NCBI GenBank assembly: GCA_945910005.1
Contig: OX246747.1
Span: 40,057,190-40,121,189, forward strand
DNA: 64,000 nucleotides
Direction of reading: 5' to 3'
Source of the DNA: Isoperla grammatica
Taxonomy: Eukaryota; Arthropoda; Insecta; Plecoptera; Perlodidae
The position numbers and the translations under genes were made by a program. Of this stretch, positions 20,700 through 33,104 are shown one piece after another. The notes below the pieces were generated by a model. That model made no database searches, had not been told where the DNA came from, and saw only the letters and a list, made by a program, of their open reading frames with translations. Numbering within the stretch: position 1 is the stretch's first letter; every line of letters starts with the position of its first letter.

Positions 20700-22890
20700 A
20701 AGACTCACCGCCCACTCGAGAAGCGCGTGCGGCGAGTAAACTCGAGGTGGCGGTGGTGGAATGTTTTGTTACGAGTCACGTCGTCGCCGGGGGGAGGAAC
20801 TGCTTGGATGGCGAAAAGAACAACAGTGGTTCCTGTTCGCGGGGGGGGGGGGGGGACGGAAATAGATTGTTTTATCAGCGCACGCGGACGTGGTTAAATA
20901 TAGACACAGGGACAAAGAGTGGCCGTGTAGGGTGAATGGGTATAGGATGTAGGACATACGGAGCCCTTGTAACACTCTAGGACCGGGGGGTGGGTATCAG
21001 TGTTCAGTTGGTTAAAGGAGCGTTTATATAAAATGACTAGGTATCTGTTTTTATAATGAAAGATATAGCAACTAATGCCATAGAAACCAGAGGGTTCCTC
21101 TAATGGGACATCTCTGCATCTGAGACGAAGAGGTTGAAGGATGTGGCTTAGGGACTGTATAATGCCATTCGTCAACCAATAGATTCAGAAGTTCTTAGTT
21201 TGGCATTTCTTGATGTTCAAGGGAAGGTCTAAAGTATTGAAAACCACGTGAAATTAACGTATTTGAATTCCACAAAATACTTAAAACAAATTATTATTAA
21301 GTGAGGCCTTAACAAGATTTCAAATATTGTAATCCTTAGGGTTATTTAAATGTTTTGAATCGACTGTTTAGTTCTTACGAAGACAGATGTCACTTTGTCA
21401 ATGTTGTGCAGCGTTAGTTGTCAATGTTGTGTAGCGTTCTCTTAAAGACTGCCATTAGTTTTTGCTCGCTCCAACAGTTGACAACCTAGAGTAGAGAGCC
21501 GCCTCTACGCATATTATAGAGTGGGGGAACCGATCCCCTCTGAAGTGCAGATGTCACTCACACTTTATGAATCTTAATCATGTTAATTAGCCAAGCAAGC
21601 AAACCCGTCGTAATGTCGCCCGCTGATTAGAGCAAGTTATCCCCGCGTAACTCGTTTATCTCGGGCAACCAACTTCCTCCCTCGTTACTCGTCACGACAT
21701 CTAGGACTTCTGTTTGTGAAACAATGTTTTATTGAAACTTTGCAACGCATTCACGAATATAGAACCATAGAGGTCCGAGGACCTATGGTCGTTCCTCGAT
21801 GCCCGCCATAGTGTGTGATTGCCTGTTTGTTTACATTTTAACATGTGTGTTTTTCAATGTTCATCGCCTGGCGTATGTCATTGATATGATGTCATTGATT
21901 GAAAGCCATGGCTTTCAAAAGAAAGTACGCGAGTATCTGTATACCCATTGGACATAAATTAGTCATTTCAGCATTGAAAATAATATAATTTCTAAGCATA
22001 CAATATGGCGACGTTCCGAGGATAATCCATTGTTGAAATCTCAAAGGGGAATCAGTTTTGGTACGTCCAGATAGCAGTGAGTTACGCATCTTGGTAACTA
22101 TATTTATATCTACGATAGAACGTTCAATTCGCTCTAGGGAATTACATTGACGTTTTCTTATGACAGTTTGAAATCGATACAAAACATTGTAGAGTTTTAG
22201 AAATCATACTTTGCTGCGCAGGATTTGACTTCACAGTCTCACCGTTTTTTCCATCCCTATCAATGTTATCATACAGTCTCTAGTTCTCCTAGGAACTGTT
22301 CGCAGACATTTTTGTGAACATGAAATCTTATAGCTGCGATCGAACTATAAGTAAGAAGGAAGGATGATAAAATATGTAAATAATGTACCTAGTCATGACA
22401 AAGGTGTAACAAGAGGATTACATTACAATGCATTCTATTACAGGTATGAAGTAATTATAAAGTTGAATGTCAACAATTCTCTATAGGATGTAAATACTTT
22501 CTTCTTCTCGCAAGGTATAGTGGTGTACTATTACGTTTTTCTTTGTCACACGTTTTATGCACATTGATGCAACAGCTTACAAATGCTAAATGAAGACCTA
22601 GAGCTAACTATACTCTGTTTCACATCAAGATCCCACCTCATTCACGGGCTAGATCCGTCCCCAGTTCAGGCATTGTCCTAATGGTTGGATCTTGATGTGG
22701 ATTGAACCATTAAAAAAAAAACATAAATTTGGCGCGGTTTTAATATTGGCGGCATTCAACAGAGTGTAGAAGACAACCTTGATCGGCTACTACTTGTTAC
22801 TGGAGCGAGCAGCACTTGTTACAAGTCACAATCACAGGCGCGAAGGTAAAGGTACCACGCTGTGCAGCACGAGGCCGCCCGGTCTAGCTG
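20700..22890. other. No gene seen
   Basis: AT-rich with a G run at about 20840. A TTTAGTTCTTACGAA...TTGTGTAGCG motif at 21370-21440 recurs at 38575-38640. Open frames of up to 96 codons (21892-22182) match no known family. Confidence 0.5.
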
Positions 22891-22893
22891 AAG

Positions 22894-23895
22894 TGACGTC
22901 ACAACTTTGACCCCCCCCCCCCCCCCCCCCCCTCCATAATATGAGCCCTCTGTCCCCCTGTGTCCACTCTTGCATGGTATTGTTCCTCGAGAGTCCAGTC
23001 ATATGACGTCAGATCCCTCACACATCGCCGGGGTCGTCATGAGGGGAAACAATACGGAGGAAAGGGTGGGAAGTGGGAGGGATACTGTAGGGGAAAAGGG
23101 GACAGGAGCTGCTTTTGTTGCATCTTACGACTGGCAGAGTCACCTTACGAGACGATGATATATAATAAATAATAACGAAGAAGATGTGTATTGAAGACAT
23201 ATGATCCTATACACCCGTGCTAACATAAGACCATGACATTAGACCATGACACTAGACCATGCCGCCCGAAGCCAGTGGTCAGTTAATTATATAACCCTAA
23301 CCTAGATAGATGTACAGCACACACACACACACACACTGGTCCAACCGCTCGTAACCTTGACGCGGGAAGGTTACATTCTTCCTACTTGTTGATTGCCACC
23401 TTGCTGTGCGCGGTGCGACCGTGGTTACCTCACTAACGTAACGTGCTGTCGGTACAGTAGAGACTTTCTCCTGCTTCGCTGCAACACTTCACTCTTACGA
23501 GCTATCTGCTGTGCAGCAGGTTCGTTTGAAAATAACAATTTTCCAACTAGAAACAATTTAGTACCAAAATATTGGCACATTATAGTTCATTTGTTTTGTT
23601 TTTTGTGAAAAAGAAGCTTGTTAAATAAATTATTATGTTGTGGAAAAACCGTATATATAGCACAGAGTGGCGAATCTTTTCGAGTTTAGAATTACAATGT
23701 TTTATGAAGAGCAAATTGCCAATTAGTTAAACGCAGCCATGACAACGGCTGACACTCGCACACAGGTGTTGTCGGAACTATAACCACAGTCACGTGGTCG
23801 AGATATGTGTATTTACCGAATAGTTTCGCATCTCTCCTTTAAATATCACTTTCTGTGACGTCATAGCGCGCGGTTCATTAGCACCGGTGACGTCA
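22894..23895. promoter_or_regulatory. Cluster of four TGACGTCA sites
   Basis: Perfect CRE palindromes at 22894-22901, 23004-23011, 23856-23863 and 23888-23895. The segment also has a C run of about 20 (22912-22931) and an (AC)n run near 23317. Whether this is a regulatory region is not known; no promoter elements fix a start site. Confidence 0.3.
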
Positions 23896-23899
23896 CAGA

Positions 23900-23902
<3 letters not shown>

Positions 23903-23973
<71 letters not shown>
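23903..23973. repeat. (CT)35 microsatellite
   Basis: Uninterrupted CT dinucleotide run of about 71 bp, immediately after a CRE palindrome. Confidence 0.98.
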
Positions 23974-23976
<3 letters not shown>

Positions 23977-24927
23977 CTCGGCGTGCAACGATAACTTGAA
24001 TCGCGTTAATAAAATCCTTTCATCAGCAATTATTTAATTGGCAAATAAAATAAACACAATGTCCTTCTTTCATTGAGATTCGCTTGAAACAAGCACAGTT
24101 TCCTATATAATACAGGATTATCTTGTATGCCTTGTAATAGCTATAGTCGAGATATACTAACTCGGCGCATTCCGTCTCGAATGTAGGTTGAGAGAGGTCG
24201 CAACAAGATTCATCATGCGGCCTCTATATCCTATACCACCCCCCTCCCTCACACACGCTTTTCTTTGACGCAAATCAACTAATTCCTGGCGTTCCCGCTT
24301 GGTACGAGTGCACAAGCCTCATTAGCCACGCCCTCTGCATTTCGGGTCCGACACAAGGTAATAAACATGTCTCTTATGGACTTTGCAAGTAGATGAAGTG
24401 ACGAAAGTGAAAGTGGTATATTCTCCCCCCCCCCCCCCCCCCCCCAATACAAGAGGTTTAAACAGACAATAAAGGGAAAATTTTAGTTTTCAGCAAAGAT
24501 TTTATAAACCTTTATGAAAATAAACCAGTGTCTATGTATGTATGGCCTCACGTTTGTTTTTGACTTCTCTTTTACTCACTTGGCCAATTAGTAATCAGTT
24601 TTAAGTTAGGAATCGCTATAATTTTATGTCTACAAATAAAAAGTGCCGGAGCTCAGCTCCGGTATTAAAAAAAAGTATCGGTACGGTGCTCCGATGCGCT
24701 CCGGCTCACTTTCATCGTTGAGTAGATGTAAGAGTAGAACATCAAGTTGGTCACTGTTGGGCTCGTCTTTCGGCAGACGAGATCAAGACAGAGTTTATTA
24801 GAGTCTCGATCGTCCCCAGGCGATGATTAATACCGCTGTAACCATCAATTAGCCGTCTATAACGAGGACTATGTTGGTCCGCGCATGTCTGAGGCGAGAC
24901 AAGCGACCTTGGGTTTAGGTCCGGAAC

Positions 24928-25200
24928 AGATTGACAGCTTCCTCCTGCTCGCTGCATGGTGACGTCAGGCTGTGACGTCATTGCAGGGGGGGCTACCACA
25001 ACTTGGGTGTGATGATATAGCGAACATCCCGATCAGAAGCTTATCAATAGTCGTAATTAATGCGACTGCGTTGTCAAAACATTGATGCTTTTTGGACAAG
25101 TATATCTGCATATCTGCACCTGTTTGATGTCACCTCGTTGATGTTTGATAAAATGCGTGTGACAAGATTATACTTTTCGAAAACTCGTACTTCAAATCTG
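24928..25200 (+). repeat. Duplicated block A, copy 1
   Basis: Matches 25793-26040 in direct orientation, including GACAGCTTCCTCCTGCTCGCT, paired TGACGTCA sites 13 bp apart, and CAAAACATTGATGCTTTTTG. At its end lies a perfect 20-bp inverted repeat (25185-25229) around ACTCGTACTTCAAATCTG. Confidence 0.85.
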
Positions 25201-25224
25201 TTAGAGTCTCAAACAGATTTGAAG

Positions 25225-25792
25225 TACGAGTGTTTGCCCGTTACTCCGTGTGACAGCATGACTCTTGCGTTGTGTTGAGGCTTAAAGTCGATCCATTTAA
25301 CTTCATCTATAATGATATTTGGCTAAAATTCACATCATACACTACCGAAAATGTGCTTTTCCATTATTTACAAAAAAAAACGGGTGTCACCGGCCTACTT
25401 TTTGAGTAAATCCGACATAAGGATGACGCAGTTTCCCTATCTTCTCTATTGTAAGATTGGAAAAACCTACACCTGTTGACCAAAAACACGGTACAGTAGA
25501 CCAACATGAAATTAAACATGAAAGTGTAGGGAGCCAACTTCAAATAGTGGGTTTGCCGTTTGCCTGTTACTCCGTGTGACAGCATGACTCTTGCGTTGTG
25601 TTGAGGCTTAAAGCGATCCATTGAAACTTCCTTTATAATGATATTTGGCTGAAATTCCCTAAATACACTTTAATAAGTGTGCTTTTCAATTATCTAAATC
25701 AAAAAACGGGGGTCACCGGCTTACTTTTTTAGTTTATTCGACTTAAAGATTACGCAATTCCCCTATCTTCCCTATTGTAAGATTGAAAAAAC
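25225..25792 (+). repeat. Dispersed repeat B, two tandem copies
   Basis: About 330-bp units starting GTTACTCCGTGTGACAGCAT at about 25237 and 25566. They share GGCTTAAAG(T)CGATCCA, AATGATATTTGGCT, the GGTCACCGGC segment and a CCTATCTTC..TATTGTAAGATTG end. The same unit recurs in the same orientation at 29885-30565. No coding potential is seen; it may be part of a non-autonomous transposon. Confidence 0.85.
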
Positions 25793-26040
25793 AGATTGAC
25801 GGCTTCCTCCTGCTCGCTAGTGACGTCAGGCTGTGACGTCACTGCAGGGGGGGCTAGGAGGACCGTCAACTTGGGTACGATAATAATAACGAAGCTTCTG
25901 ATCTGATCAGAAGCTTATCAATGTGGTCATAATTATTGCGACTGCGTAGTCAAAACATTGATGCTTTTTGACAAGTATATAACCATACCTGCACCTATTT
26001 GATGTCACCTTTTCGATGTTTTCTTTCCGAAAACTCGTGT
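25793..26040 (+). repeat. Duplicated block A, copy 2
   Basis: Direct duplicate of 24928-25200 with indels. It contains the perfect palindrome AAGCTTCTGATC-T-GATCAGAAGCTT at about 25894-25918, which is only partly present in copy 1. Confidence 0.85.
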
Positions 26041-26072
26041 ACTTAAAATCTGTAAGAGTGGCTGTTCTATTC

Positions 26073-26334
26073 ATGTGTGATTAAAAATATAGGACTATAC
26101 ACTGTTCCTTGTCAATTAAAATAATTATAAAACGACGCAATATTTCGAGAGCTAATCAACTCTCTTCAACAGGCAACCATCCATTACTTTCAACACTACT
26201 TTAAAAGTGGTAGGCCTAGTGGACGGTTGCCTGTTGCATGAAGAGAGCTGATTAGCTCTCGAAATATTGCGTCGTTTTATAATTATTTTAATTGACAAGG
26301 AACAGTGTATAGTCCTATATTTTTAATCACACAT
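26073..26334. mobile_element. Foldback element with 110-bp arms
   Basis: Arms 26073-26183 and 26218-26334 are near-perfect reverse complements (a few mismatches and one 4-bp indel) around a 34-bp centre. Each arm contains TCGAGAGCTAAT-type and AATTATAAAACGACGCAATA motifs. No ORF and no clear target duplication is seen. The transcript would fold into a hairpin of over 100 bp. Confidence 0.9.
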
Positions 26335-26689
26335 ATGTTTTCTGTTCTACTAAGTTTCAGTTTTTAATGTTCTATTCATCATACAGACTGTCGAGTCCAT
26401 TGTTTCTGTCTCTAACGAGATGTTCTAGGAAAACATCCCCTTGTATTTTAGTCTTGATGTCAAAGAATGTTCTTGTTGTTCTTGTAATATGATGGAATTC
26501 AAAGGATTTGACGACAGTGCCCAACCCTCTGCTTTTTGGTATCTATGCTGCGATCTATTAGGGAAACATAAGCTTTTTTAGAGACCACAAGAATTTGATT
26601 TACCATAGTCTTGCTCACTCTTGCTATTTTCTCGTCTCTCTCTTCTTATTCTCATGCATTCAATCATTCGTCTAGAGAAAATAGAGATT

Positions 26690-26815
26690 GTTGTTTATTT
26701 ACGTCTCTATTATCGCGATTTTGCTATTCGTGACGATAAGTGGTAATAGATGAATCAAGTTGAAGGACATTCACCAGAAAAACATGCCTAAACCCCGTGA
26801 GCCACCGCTGCTATA
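26690..26815 (-). repeat. Degenerate SINE, type A
   Basis: On the minus strand the tail TTCATCTATTACCACTTATC followed by GTCACGAATAGC matches other type-A copies. The tRNA-like head at the right (GGTGGCTCACGG) is decayed. Confidence 0.45.
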
Positions 26816-26819
26816 GTGT

Positions 26820-28360
26820 ACGCAGTAAAATAATAAACACGTGACATATAACGTGCTTCTCTTGTAATTATACATGTATACACGTATAATAAAAGAAGCT
26901 ATATATACATGGTAATTGTCTCCGGGGGTCGAGAGGGTAACACACTATCTTACCGACGTCAGGAGCCGCCGTAATTGAGCCGTTTAAAACAAGAACGCAA
27001 GGCCAAGGCAAAGGTTGTGCGTTAACTTATGTAATGGCCGAGCCTATACGCGGTTGTAAAACTAATATATTATATAGGAAGTTGGTGATAAGTGTTGCAT
27101 AAACAACACCACCGTTTAAAACTGTCAAGAGATGGCGCTGCTAAGACCACTTTTAGCTGCAACATAGATTCACTAAGGGTGTGTCTCTATTTTTTTCACG
27201 CTTACAACAATTAATTGTCATTAATCATATCGTGTGACTGCTATAGGATAGTCAACTAGCGCTAAAAGTTAGAGTATAGAGATACGCCCTGAACGTCGCC
27301 TTTGGACGGGTTAAACACAACAAACCAATGTTCAGGTATCCAACCCAAGGTTGAATTCAAGTAGATTAAGTTGGTATGATTGGACTCGGCTACTTCGTAA
27401 GGGTTGGGGCGACTTTAAGGGTGTACTTCCACCCGATATTATATAATACAACGAGCGAGACTACAGAAGTCGTCACAACCGTTTGGTGTAGATAGACACC
27501 GATTTGCGAGAAAAGAACAGAAACTGAAATTCTAGTGATACAAGGAAACAAACGATTGCCTAAGCAGCTGTGTTTAGTGCGAGCATGGAAAAGTTCTGCA
27601 ACTGCGGAATGCAAGTACCTACTATAAAAATACCAATCATACAATAACTGCAAATGTGTCCCATAAAAGATATTTATTGCTCGTTACGAGCACAGCTAAT
27701 TACCGCGTGCACGGCGACATTCTCTTGAATTATTTATTTGATTATATCCGAGGCGAAAACTCAACCTTCGTTTCTTTTCAATGTCACGATATTTAAAACT
27801 TTTTAAATCGATTGTTTATCTTATTCAAAACCAAATCCTGGGTATTGATTGGTCACTTTTTCAATATATTGAAGCGTTCTAAAAAATGTCAATGAAATAT
27901 CGTTAATTTCGCGTGTTTTGCGGCAATTAAACCGGATAGAAAACACCTGCGTGTACTCAAGTACTCATGCCAATTACCCGCGTGAATGTAAGACCGCTCC
28001 TTATTGACCTGTTGGGGCTGCATGGCTGCAAGGGTAGGGGTAGTCTAGCCATTCGGTCGCGTTTACCACAGCCTTGTAATTATTATACACAACTCTCCTT
28101 CGCGTGGTTCAGATTGCAAGCGATAGATGGTGCTGCGTCGTACGCGCGGTTTTTTGGTCGTCGCAAGCTAATGTAAGTTATGTCATCCCCTAGAGAGTTT
28201 AATGCTCTATTTGAAGGATGTTGCCAAGTTTCGATAGTATGTGTATTAAATGCAAGTAGATCTTGGTTTCAGCCGTCTCCATAAGTTTTTTTTCTTAGAT
28301 AGATATATTTATTTGTCAGAATGAGCTGACGCTCCTTACATTGACAGATTACACTAGACT
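26820..28360. other. No gene seen
   Basis: AT-rich spacer. Open frames at 27390-27653 (minus) and 27967-28176 (plus) have no recognisable domain. Confidence 0.5.
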
Positions 28361-28366
28361 ACTAAA

Positions 28367-28425
28367 CTAAACTAATCTAAACTAAACTAAACTAAACTAA
28401 ACTAAACTAAACCAAACTAAAAAAA
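28367..28425. repeat. (AAACT)n microsatellite
   Basis: About 11 pentanucleotide units with a few variants. It is not a telomere motif. Confidence 0.95.
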
Positions 28426-28429
28426 AGTT

Positions 28430-29050
28430 GTGTTCAATCAGCGCGCACCGCAAATGTTTTCAGGATAGCTTCTACTCCCAACGCTTTCGATGAAACGAAA
28501 GTAAACCCCATTGTTGTGGACAAACAAATGAGCACATATTGCATACCGAGAATAATATAGAGTATATTATAGAAAATAGATAAAATAAATTATGAATGTG
28601 TAAGTTTGAACATATACTTTATCATCATTTAGTGTACGGGATTATTAAAACGCGCGCATGTGCATGAGAGTGTATTGTTAAGGTGTAAACACTCTCTAAC
28701 CCTGACCGCGTTAACACAGTATAGCTAATAACTCGAGCGATGCTATCGGTGCGGCTGACATTTCGTGTGTATGTCCACTCTAGTCTAGTATACAGGGCTA
28801 ATCGCGCCCGCACTTCCGCCGGCAATACACGGCCATTATAGCTAACAAGCGTTGTTGTATACCAACCTAACTAGGCTCGGGGCTGACCAGTAGTACCAAT
28901 CTAAAACACATACTTGTAGAAACAGGAGTACACAGACTGTACATTGGACACCTAAACACTGCGTGAATGACTATATATAATGAGGCTTGTGCACATGAAA
29001 TTACGCCAGAAGATTTCCGTTGAAGCAGCGCGTACGTAAGGGTTGGTGTA
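28430..29050. other. No gene seen
   Basis: Ordinary non-coding sequence with no repeat or exon signal that I can support. Confidence 0.45.
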
Positions 29051-29054
29051 ATCC

Positions 29055-29125
29055 CACCTTAAGACTGAGGAAAACCTTCAGCCGGACAGCGGAATCGAAC
29101 CGGCGGTCTCCCTAAATTAGATTGT
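29055..29125 (-). repeat. tRNA-derived SINE, type B
   Basis: Minus strand: B box GGTTCGATTCC followed by GCTGTCCGGCTGAAGGTTTTCCTCAGTC, the tail shared with 59150-59235. Confidence 0.6.
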
Positions 29126-29884
29126 GTCGTGTCAAGGGGGCTATAAGCGACGTAAAGTGACGCACGTCAAAGACAACTGAACAAACTGTTGACCACCCGT
29201 ACACTCTGTTCCCACATTGCTAATGATCCCGTCTTGTTCTACTCCACCACCACCGCCGCCCTTGTTCTAGTTACATGACGCTTGCCACACGACTAAAAAT
29301 ACGGCAGGCGGTGGCCGAACGCCAAGACGGAAGCTATATAGGAAGACATCTTACTCTGTTTAGGAACTGTTCGCCAATAGAGGAAGTGGCGCGTTACGTA
29401 TAGGCTCGACAACCGGCTAGTTGCAAACGACGACGACAGATCGTAGCAGTGTCGGCCACCCTCGCACAACCACTGACAGCAGAAGAGTTAATACAGGGGC
29501 GGACAGGCCCGCCGGGCAAATGCTAGGTGGCCTGCCTGTTTGGCCAAAATTTGGCCTGCAACCTAATTCTGAATAGGTGACGATACGTTTATCACAGGTT
29601 TCAGTTGTTAGAAGAAGGTGATGAGCCAATCACCGCCTTGCATTCGCCTTCAGTAACGACCAAAACCACTGATAAATTTATCGTCGCCCATACAGAATCG
29701 CCCTGCTGGTCCGACTGGAACAGGCATAAACTAAACTGCCTGGCGCCGGCGGTAAGTGGCCGCGCTGGCGACGCTGCCCACCGTGTACCGGTGGGTGAAG
29801 AAAACACTCTCTCTACTATCTACAATCGGATATTGGTGTGCGCTGCAGCCCCCCCACAGAACAATTTTACTGACAATTTTATAA

Positions 29885-30565
29885 TTCGACTTAAAGATTA
29901 CGCAATTCCCCTATCTTCTCTATTGTAAGATTGGAAAAACCTACACCTGTTGACCAAAAGCTAACATGCAATGAAACATGAATATATTATGTATCACATT
30001 GTAGATAATTAAACACTGATTAAAACAGGGCTTTAAAAAGTAGATGTAACCGAACTCGTTTTGGAGATATTCGTGACTAAACACACGAACATTGCGAACA
30101 GGGCGAGGCGTGAGCTGGACCACGGCAACACTGCGTGACGTCACGGCGGGGCCGACCAATGAAAGTGTAGGGAGGGAGCCAACTTCAAAATTGTGGGTTT
30201 GCGTTTGCCTGTTACTCCGTGTGACAGCATGACTCTTGCGTTGTGTTGAGGCTTAAAGTCGATCCAATGAAACTTCACTTATAATGATATTTGGCTGAAA
30301 TTCACAACATACATTGTCGTAGGTGTGCTTTTCAATTAGCTAAAAAAACAAAACGGGGGTCACTGGCCTACTTTTTTTAGTTAATTCGATTTAAAGATTA
30401 CGCAATTGCCCAATCTTCCCTATTGTTAGATTGGAAAAACCTACACCTGTTGACCAAAAACCAACATGAAATTAAACATGATTATATTTTGTATCACATT
30501 GTAGATACTTAAACACTGATTAAAACAGGACTTTAAAAAGTACATGTAACTGAAGTCGTTTTGGC
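29885..30565 (+). repeat. Dispersed repeat B, partial tandem copies
   Basis: Two units about 500 bp apart begin TTCGACTTAAAGATTACGCAAT (29886) and TTCGATTTAAAGATTACGCAAT (about 30386). They share the TTGACCAAAA and GTATCACATTGTAGATA segments and the GTTACTCCGTGTGACAGCAT block at 30209. This extends the repeat seen at 25225-25792 and shows its fuller length. A TGACGTCA lies at 30136. Confidence 0.85.
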
Positions 30566-30569
30566 TGTT

Positions 30570-31480
30570 AATAGACCCTATACATAGTCAACGAGTTACC
30601 TGCTAAAAGTTTGATCATTTATCGTAGATGTACCATAAAAGCAGGTACAAGTAAACACTAAAAACAAAAATGTAAATGATCACAAAAACGTGGCCTGTTT
30701 GTGTCTTATTGGGCTACAGCAACCCATTTAAAATGTCCCCTTATATTCACACGTCCATAGGAGGAACTCTTGCAACATTTCTCATATGTACCACTTCGCA
30801 GATTGGGCCGAAACGTCATAGTTATGACAGTGAAACAATCGATAAACCGATATCAGTAATCATTACGTCCTGATCTTAATGATAGATCGCCGACGCTTGT
30901 GTACGTCAATGTGTGATTATTTCAGAGTTGACGTTGAAAACTATGACATTGAGGTGACAACAAGTGATAAGCGGCACCGTGCGCACAATTATCGCTTATC
31001 GTGGTTATCGGTAAAACGGGGCGGGAGACAACAGTTACACCCAAAACCAATCGATCGGCAGATTAGACGAAAGCCTTTGAGTCACGTGGGCGGTCGGTCA
31101 TGTTTGCCGATCTTTCCGGCATAAATAGCTTCGAGAGCGGGAGAACTTCAAGTGTTTTGTCCCTCATTCAATGGCAAACTTTTGGGGGGATGTGAGGCTA
31201 GATATTATGAAGATCTACGGATATTCTAAAAAAAATAATTACAAATGTAGGGCCTATTACGTTTGGAACAAATTAAACTATTCGATATAATATCTTATCC
31301 ATTAAATTATCCGTCTTATCCATTGGACACATTTAGTTTCGTGTCTGTTTTGCGAATACCTGCAAATCCTGATGACAACGAACATGTCGTCTCATTGTCG
31401 TTGTTTTAAAACCTCCTGGTGTTAAATCCGAGCGCTTATTTCTAGGGCGAAGGCGAAGGCGAAGGTTGTCGGAAGATTCG
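30570..31480. other. No gene seen
   Basis: Non-coding sequence; open frames at 30676-30873 and 30879-31124 have no known match. CGAAGGCGAAGGCGAAGG at about 31447 is a short 6-bp tandem. Confidence 0.45.
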
Positions 31481-31484
31481 ATGC

Positions 31485-31850
31485 TGCATTTGGCGCCAAA
31501 AGAATAGTATCCCTGGGTGAAACTTTTTTCCCAGTCACCAGATGGTATCGGACAGTGTTTAGTTTGGTTGGGGGCAGTATTTGGCGCCAAAAGAAGAGTA
31601 GAAAGGGGTATACAAACATGGGTGAAACTTTTTTTCCCAGTGTGTTTAGTTTGGTTGGGGGCAGTATTTGGCGCCAAAAGAAGAGTAGAAAGGGGTATAC
31701 AAACATGGGTGAAACTTTTTTCCCAGTGTGTTTAGTTTGGTTGGGGGCAGTATTTGGCGCCAAAAGAAGAGTATAAAGAGATATACAAACACGGGTGTAA
31801 CTTTTTTCCCACTCACCAGATAGTATCGTACAGTGTTTAATTAGGTTGGG
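31485..31850. repeat. 87-bp tandem array with E2F-type palindromes
   Basis: About four units (period 86-87 bp) beginning GTGTTTAGTTTGGTTGGGGG at 31555, 31642 and 31728, plus flanking partial units. Each carries the perfect palindrome TTTGGCGCCAAAA or its core: 31489-31501, 31580-31592, 31667-31679 and 31753-31765. Open frames on both strands simply reflect 87 being a multiple of three. Confidence 0.9.
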
Positions 31851-32519
31851 GACAGTGTACCGGCACGTAGCCGACAACAAATATCAATACAATGTGTCGA
31901 GAGCCTCGTTGCGCAAAGCAAACATATGTCGGTATAGAAGGTCTCCTCACACACACGCGCCATCATGAGCCGCTCTTCACGGGCACACTTGCGATATTAC
32001 CCAACAGGTGTTGTGCCGAGGTCACCCAGAGGTCAGCCGGGTCACTCGCTGAAGGTGCCCGACAACTATAATCATGTATCTATAGAAGAACGCTCACGTG
32101 GGACGCGTTGATAAGCGTTCACGTCCACGGATATCCCGATAGAAAAAGTTTCGAACCAAAAAAAAGCTATTTACTGGCGTTAATTACGATTTACAAAAAA
32201 GCCACTCTACGGTGTTTTTGCACGTCAACATTGAATGTGCGCGAATCGAAGAAAGACACAACAATGAATGTATATACCTACCAAGCAAGCGATGGTTTGT
32301 CCGACCTGTGTCGTCACAGTCTCCTAATTTGTTTGAAAAAGGGAAATATTTGTTGGATAAAGAAAGATTCATAAAAAAAGACTCTTCTTCCCATTCTCTA
32401 GGGGAGGATATATTTCGTTTTGCTTTGTGACAATTTTAGAGCAATTTAACCAACAGAAATCGGAGGGTAGGTTGACCTACACCCTTAATGTGACACACAT
32501 CGTTTCTAAAAGTAAATTA

Positions 32520-32720
32520 AGCGAGCGAAGCGAGCGTCTCCACAAGACTCTTATGGCACTTCGTTCTGTTTTTTTTTTGTTTTTTTCGTACTAGACTCTT
32601 ATGGCACTTCATTATGTTTGTTTTTTGTTTTGTTTTTATGTCTGTCGATAGCAGTCGAACGGAAAGTCCAATCAACTTGAAATTTGGACCATCCACAAGC
32701 CTCGATGTGGATTGAAGGTG
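32520..32720 (+). repeat. Dispersed repeat starting GCGAGCGAAGCGAGCG
   Basis: Starts GCGAGCGAAGCGAGCG, then T-rich sequence, then GTCGAACGGAAAG and CACAAGCCTCGATGTGGATTG. A related copy is at 48714-48845 (GCGAGCGAACCGAGCG, GTCGAACGAAGAG, CACAAGCTTCCATGCGGAT). It contains an internal tandem of ACTCTTATGGCACTTC. Confidence 0.6.
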
Positions 32721-33104
32721 TATAGTTTTATAGTATAGTATAGTATAGAATACAAGACAGACAGGAAACTTCACTGAAATGGATCACCAGTGGACCTTGT
32801 TTACTTTTAGAAACGATGTCTGTCATCAGTAAACTTGTCTCAGATCCGCCTGAGACTGAGTTAAACGGTCTGTGATCATATTATTATGAATAAACATTCA
32901 AGTAAAATAAAATCGCACAGTCTGGTAGGTCGAGTATATATCTATGCCAAGGTTGGCTAGACGTACGAAGGCAATGAACAGTGAACACTCGAGTCGTGTC
33001 GCAATGTTTACTTTACACCATGTTGTTGTCCAAGTGGGAAGATCGCTGAACGGACCTCTCGCGTGATTCATTCATTCAAGACCATGCAGCAACTTGTTGT
33101 TGCA

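Noticed and set aside
24751..24999. 82-codon minus-strand frame as an exon
   Set aside because: It partly overlaps duplicated repeat block A, has no splice pair and no recognisable domain.
26236..26275. Hammerhead ribozyme in the right arm of the foldback
   Set aside because: The required CTGATGA core reads CTGATTA here and the left arm is further changed, so the catalytic core is not intact.
28367..28425. Telomere-like repeat
   Set aside because: The unit is AAACT, not TTAGGG or another known telomere repeat, and the run is short.
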